From the NCBI GenBank assembly GCA_040879025.1, contig JBBDLF010000002.1, positions 1-53,013 of the forward strand: a DNA stretch of 53,013 nucleotides, in the 5' to 3' direction. Below are positions 51,579 to 53,013 of this stretch, piece by piece. The stretch is from JBBDLF01 sp040879025 (GTDB taxonomy: Bacteria; Pseudomonadota; Gammaproteobacteria; Pseudomonadales; Pseudohongiellaceae). Position numbers and translations under genes: made by a program. The first letter of the stretch is position 1. Every line of letters starts with the position of its first letter. The notes beneath the pieces were generated by a model that searched no databases, was not told the DNA's origin, and saw only the letters and a program-made list of their open reading frames with translations.

Positions 51579-53013
51579 ATGATGGTGACGTTCGTCTCCC
51601 AATGCGAGAAAAAAGCGCTCAACAAAACCCGCCGGGTGCTGGACGCCTTTGCCGACCGCATTGGCGACAACGCATGGCAAACGGTTATCACGCAGGAAGG
51701 CTTATTGGCCGTGAAAAAGCTGCTGCGCAAAACCGCCAGCAAAAACACCGCGGTGAGTTGCCATTGGATACGCAGCCGGTCGAGAACGGAATTAGTTTGG
51801 GTGGTGGGGAATAAGAGCAAGTTTAATGTGCAGGGTATTGTGCCTGTTAACTTCACAGAAAAAGCAATTGCAGAATATATGGACAAGTCTCAGTGGCGTA
51901 CTTTGGACGTTATCAGATACGCGGCTGCTATTGCGGGGCTTTTTCATGACTTTGGTAAGGCAAACAAACTGTTTCAGGCAAAGCTTGATCCGAACATAAC
52001 AACAGGTATTTCCGAGCCATATCGGCATGAATGGGTTTCGATGCGGCTTTTTCAGGCATTGGTTGGCGACAAATCTGATGAGGAGTGGCTAGAGGCACTA
52101 AGGAGAATTGATGAAGATATATTTTCATCTTGCTTTAAGGACGGCATTGATGGTGGCGTTGGAAATAATCACCCGCTCCGAAATCTACCACCATTCGCGC
52201 AACTAGTAGCATGGTTAATTCTTTGTCACCATAAACTGCCCTCAGTTCCAAGCTCAGAAACGACGCCACCAAACATTGAGTATATAACCGAATGGTTTAA
52301 CGTAAATTTTGATTCTGATTGGAATTCTCCGCTCAGCAAAGACCCTGAGCAAAATGTTCGTATAACTGACAATTGGGCTTTTGAAAAAGGTTTGCCAGTT
52401 GAAAGTAATCTGTGGCGGTCATCAGCATGCCTAACTGCATCAGAAGCAGCTTCAAAACTACCAAGCTCATTTCCTGATTTGTTGCACAATGATTTGTTTA
52501 CCAGCCATCTTGCCCGTTTGGCATTGATGCTGGCTGACCACTACTATTCTTCCCAACCAATGGTAAAAAAGGAATGGCAGGATCCAATGTATAAGGCGTA
52601 TGCCAATACCGATAGAGAAACAGCAACTCTAAAACAAAAACTGGATGAACATAATATTGGCGTAGCTCACCATGCTGCAAAAATTGTTAACGCATTTCCA
52701 AAGTTCAACTCAAGCCTTAAAAAGCTTGATAAAAGCAGTGCGTTGGAGGGTGGTGTAGAAAAGAGCAAAAAAGCGAAGTATGGCTGGCAGGATGATAGTA
52801 AAAAATTGGCCCAGCAGTTAGGCAATGAAACTGTGAGCCAAGGTTTTTTTGGTATCAATATGGCTTCAACAGGTACTGGAAAAACGCAAGCCAATGCCAA
52901 AATTATGTACGCCATTGGTGCTGCCACAGGTAGGGTTCGCTTTAGCGTAGCGCTAGGGTTAAGAACCTTAACGCTACAAACCGGCATTGAATACCAGGAT
53001 AAGCTGAAAATAA
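51579..53013 (+). CDS. cas3: type I-F Cas2-Cas3 fusion (5' part, cut by window edge)
   Basis: The frame is open from the ATG at 51579 to the window end, 478 codons; I-F Cas2-3 usually has over 1000 residues. Residues 1-85 are the Cas2 domain (TFVSQCEKKALNKTRRVLD, NTAVSCHWIR, WVVGNKSKFN). The HD nuclease motif HDFGK starts at His123, and the helicase begins with MASTGTGKT near residue 429, followed by VALGLRTLTLQTG. Cas2 helps Cas1 acquire spacers; HD-helicase Cas3 unwinds and degrades targeted DNA. The Cas2 part is visibly richer in G+C than the rest. Confidence 0.93.
   Translation, partial: MMVTFVSQCEKKALNKTRRVLDAFADRIGDNAWQTVITQEGLLAVKKLLRKTASKNTAVSCHWIRSRSRTELVWVVGNKSKFNVQGIVPVNFTEKAIAEYMDKSQWRTLDVIRYAAAIAGLFHDFGKANKLFQAKLDPNITTGISEPYRHEWVSMRLFQALVGDKSDEEWLEALRRIDEDIFSSCFKDGIDGGVGNNHPLRNLPPFAQLVAWLILCHHKLPSVPSSETTPPNIEYITEWFNVNFDSDWNSPLSKDPEQNVRITDNWAFEKGLPVESNLWRSSACLTASEAASKLPSSFPDLLHNDLFTSHLARLALMLADHYYSSQPMVKKEWQDPMYKAYANTDRETATLKQKLDEHNIGVAHHAAKIVNAFPKFNSSLKKLDKSSALEGGVEKSKKAKYGWQDDSKKLAQQLGNETVSQGFFGINMASTGTGKTQANAKIMYAIGAATGRVRFSVALGLRTLTLQTGIEYQDKLKI

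Noticed and set aside
48000..53013. Expected CRISPR array next to the type I-F cas genes
   Set aside because: No set of about 28-base repeats with spacers is visible around cas1 or cas2-3; the array probably lies beyond the right edge past the csy genes.

Overview
The window looks like one contig or scaffold of a gammaproteobacterium. This is inferred from the CbpA/CbpM pair, MtfA-type M90 peptidase, DUF3301 protein, type I-F cas genes and the general style of the housekeeping genes; no rRNA or species marker is present. Both edges cut genes. A 100-base N gap at 25941-26040 is flanked by an exact 55-base duplication, so the gap is an assembly artefact inside an intact permease gene.

Region 1 (1-4222) is accessory DNA attached to the 3' end of a selenocysteine tRNA gene (selC, minus strand). 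An exact 23-bp direct repeat of the tRNA 3' end at 2137-2159 and 4126-4148 brackets an AbiE-type toxin-antitoxin pair. A degenerate third copy near 312-333 brackets a Fic-family gene with its own operator repeats. No integrase is visible.

Region 2 (4416-21738) is mostly core genome: a FabH-like ketoacyl synthase, a 1382-residue secreted repeat protein, DUF3301, cbpA-cbpM, a Yip1-family membrane protein, a MacA/MacB-type efflux operon and an M90 peptidase. Then comes a three-gene set: a thioredoxin-fused protein, a UGSC selenoprotein read through an in-frame UGA, and a thiolase. Alanine dehydrogenase closes the region. The selenoprotein and selC lie on the same contig, so selenocysteine decoding is directly supported.

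Region 3 (22081-45129) is metabolic: an EAL protein, a complete branched-chain amino-acid/amide ABC transporter (livKHMGF-like), an S1/P1 nuclease, a fused anthranilate synthase trpE(G) with a single-base frameshift and a trp leader peptide carrying tandem Trp codons, DUF2237, a prolyl-4-hydroxylase-like oxygenase, three acyl-CoA dehydrogenases, agmatine deiminase and N-carbamoylputrescine amidase (with an in-frame collagen-like minisatellite), a deoxyhypusine-synthase-like protein, an alcohol dehydrogenase, a FadJ-like bifunctional enzyme and a thiolase. Amino-acid uptake, polyamine formation and acyl-CoA oxidation dominate.

Region 4 (45147-53013) is a defence island: a DUF4143 ATPase, a second Fic-family protein with a palindromic operator, a WYL regulator, type I-F cas1, a RhuM-family gene placed between cas1 and cas2-3, and the first 478 codons of cas2-3. 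No CRISPR array is seen in the window; csy genes and an array would be expected beyond the right edge.
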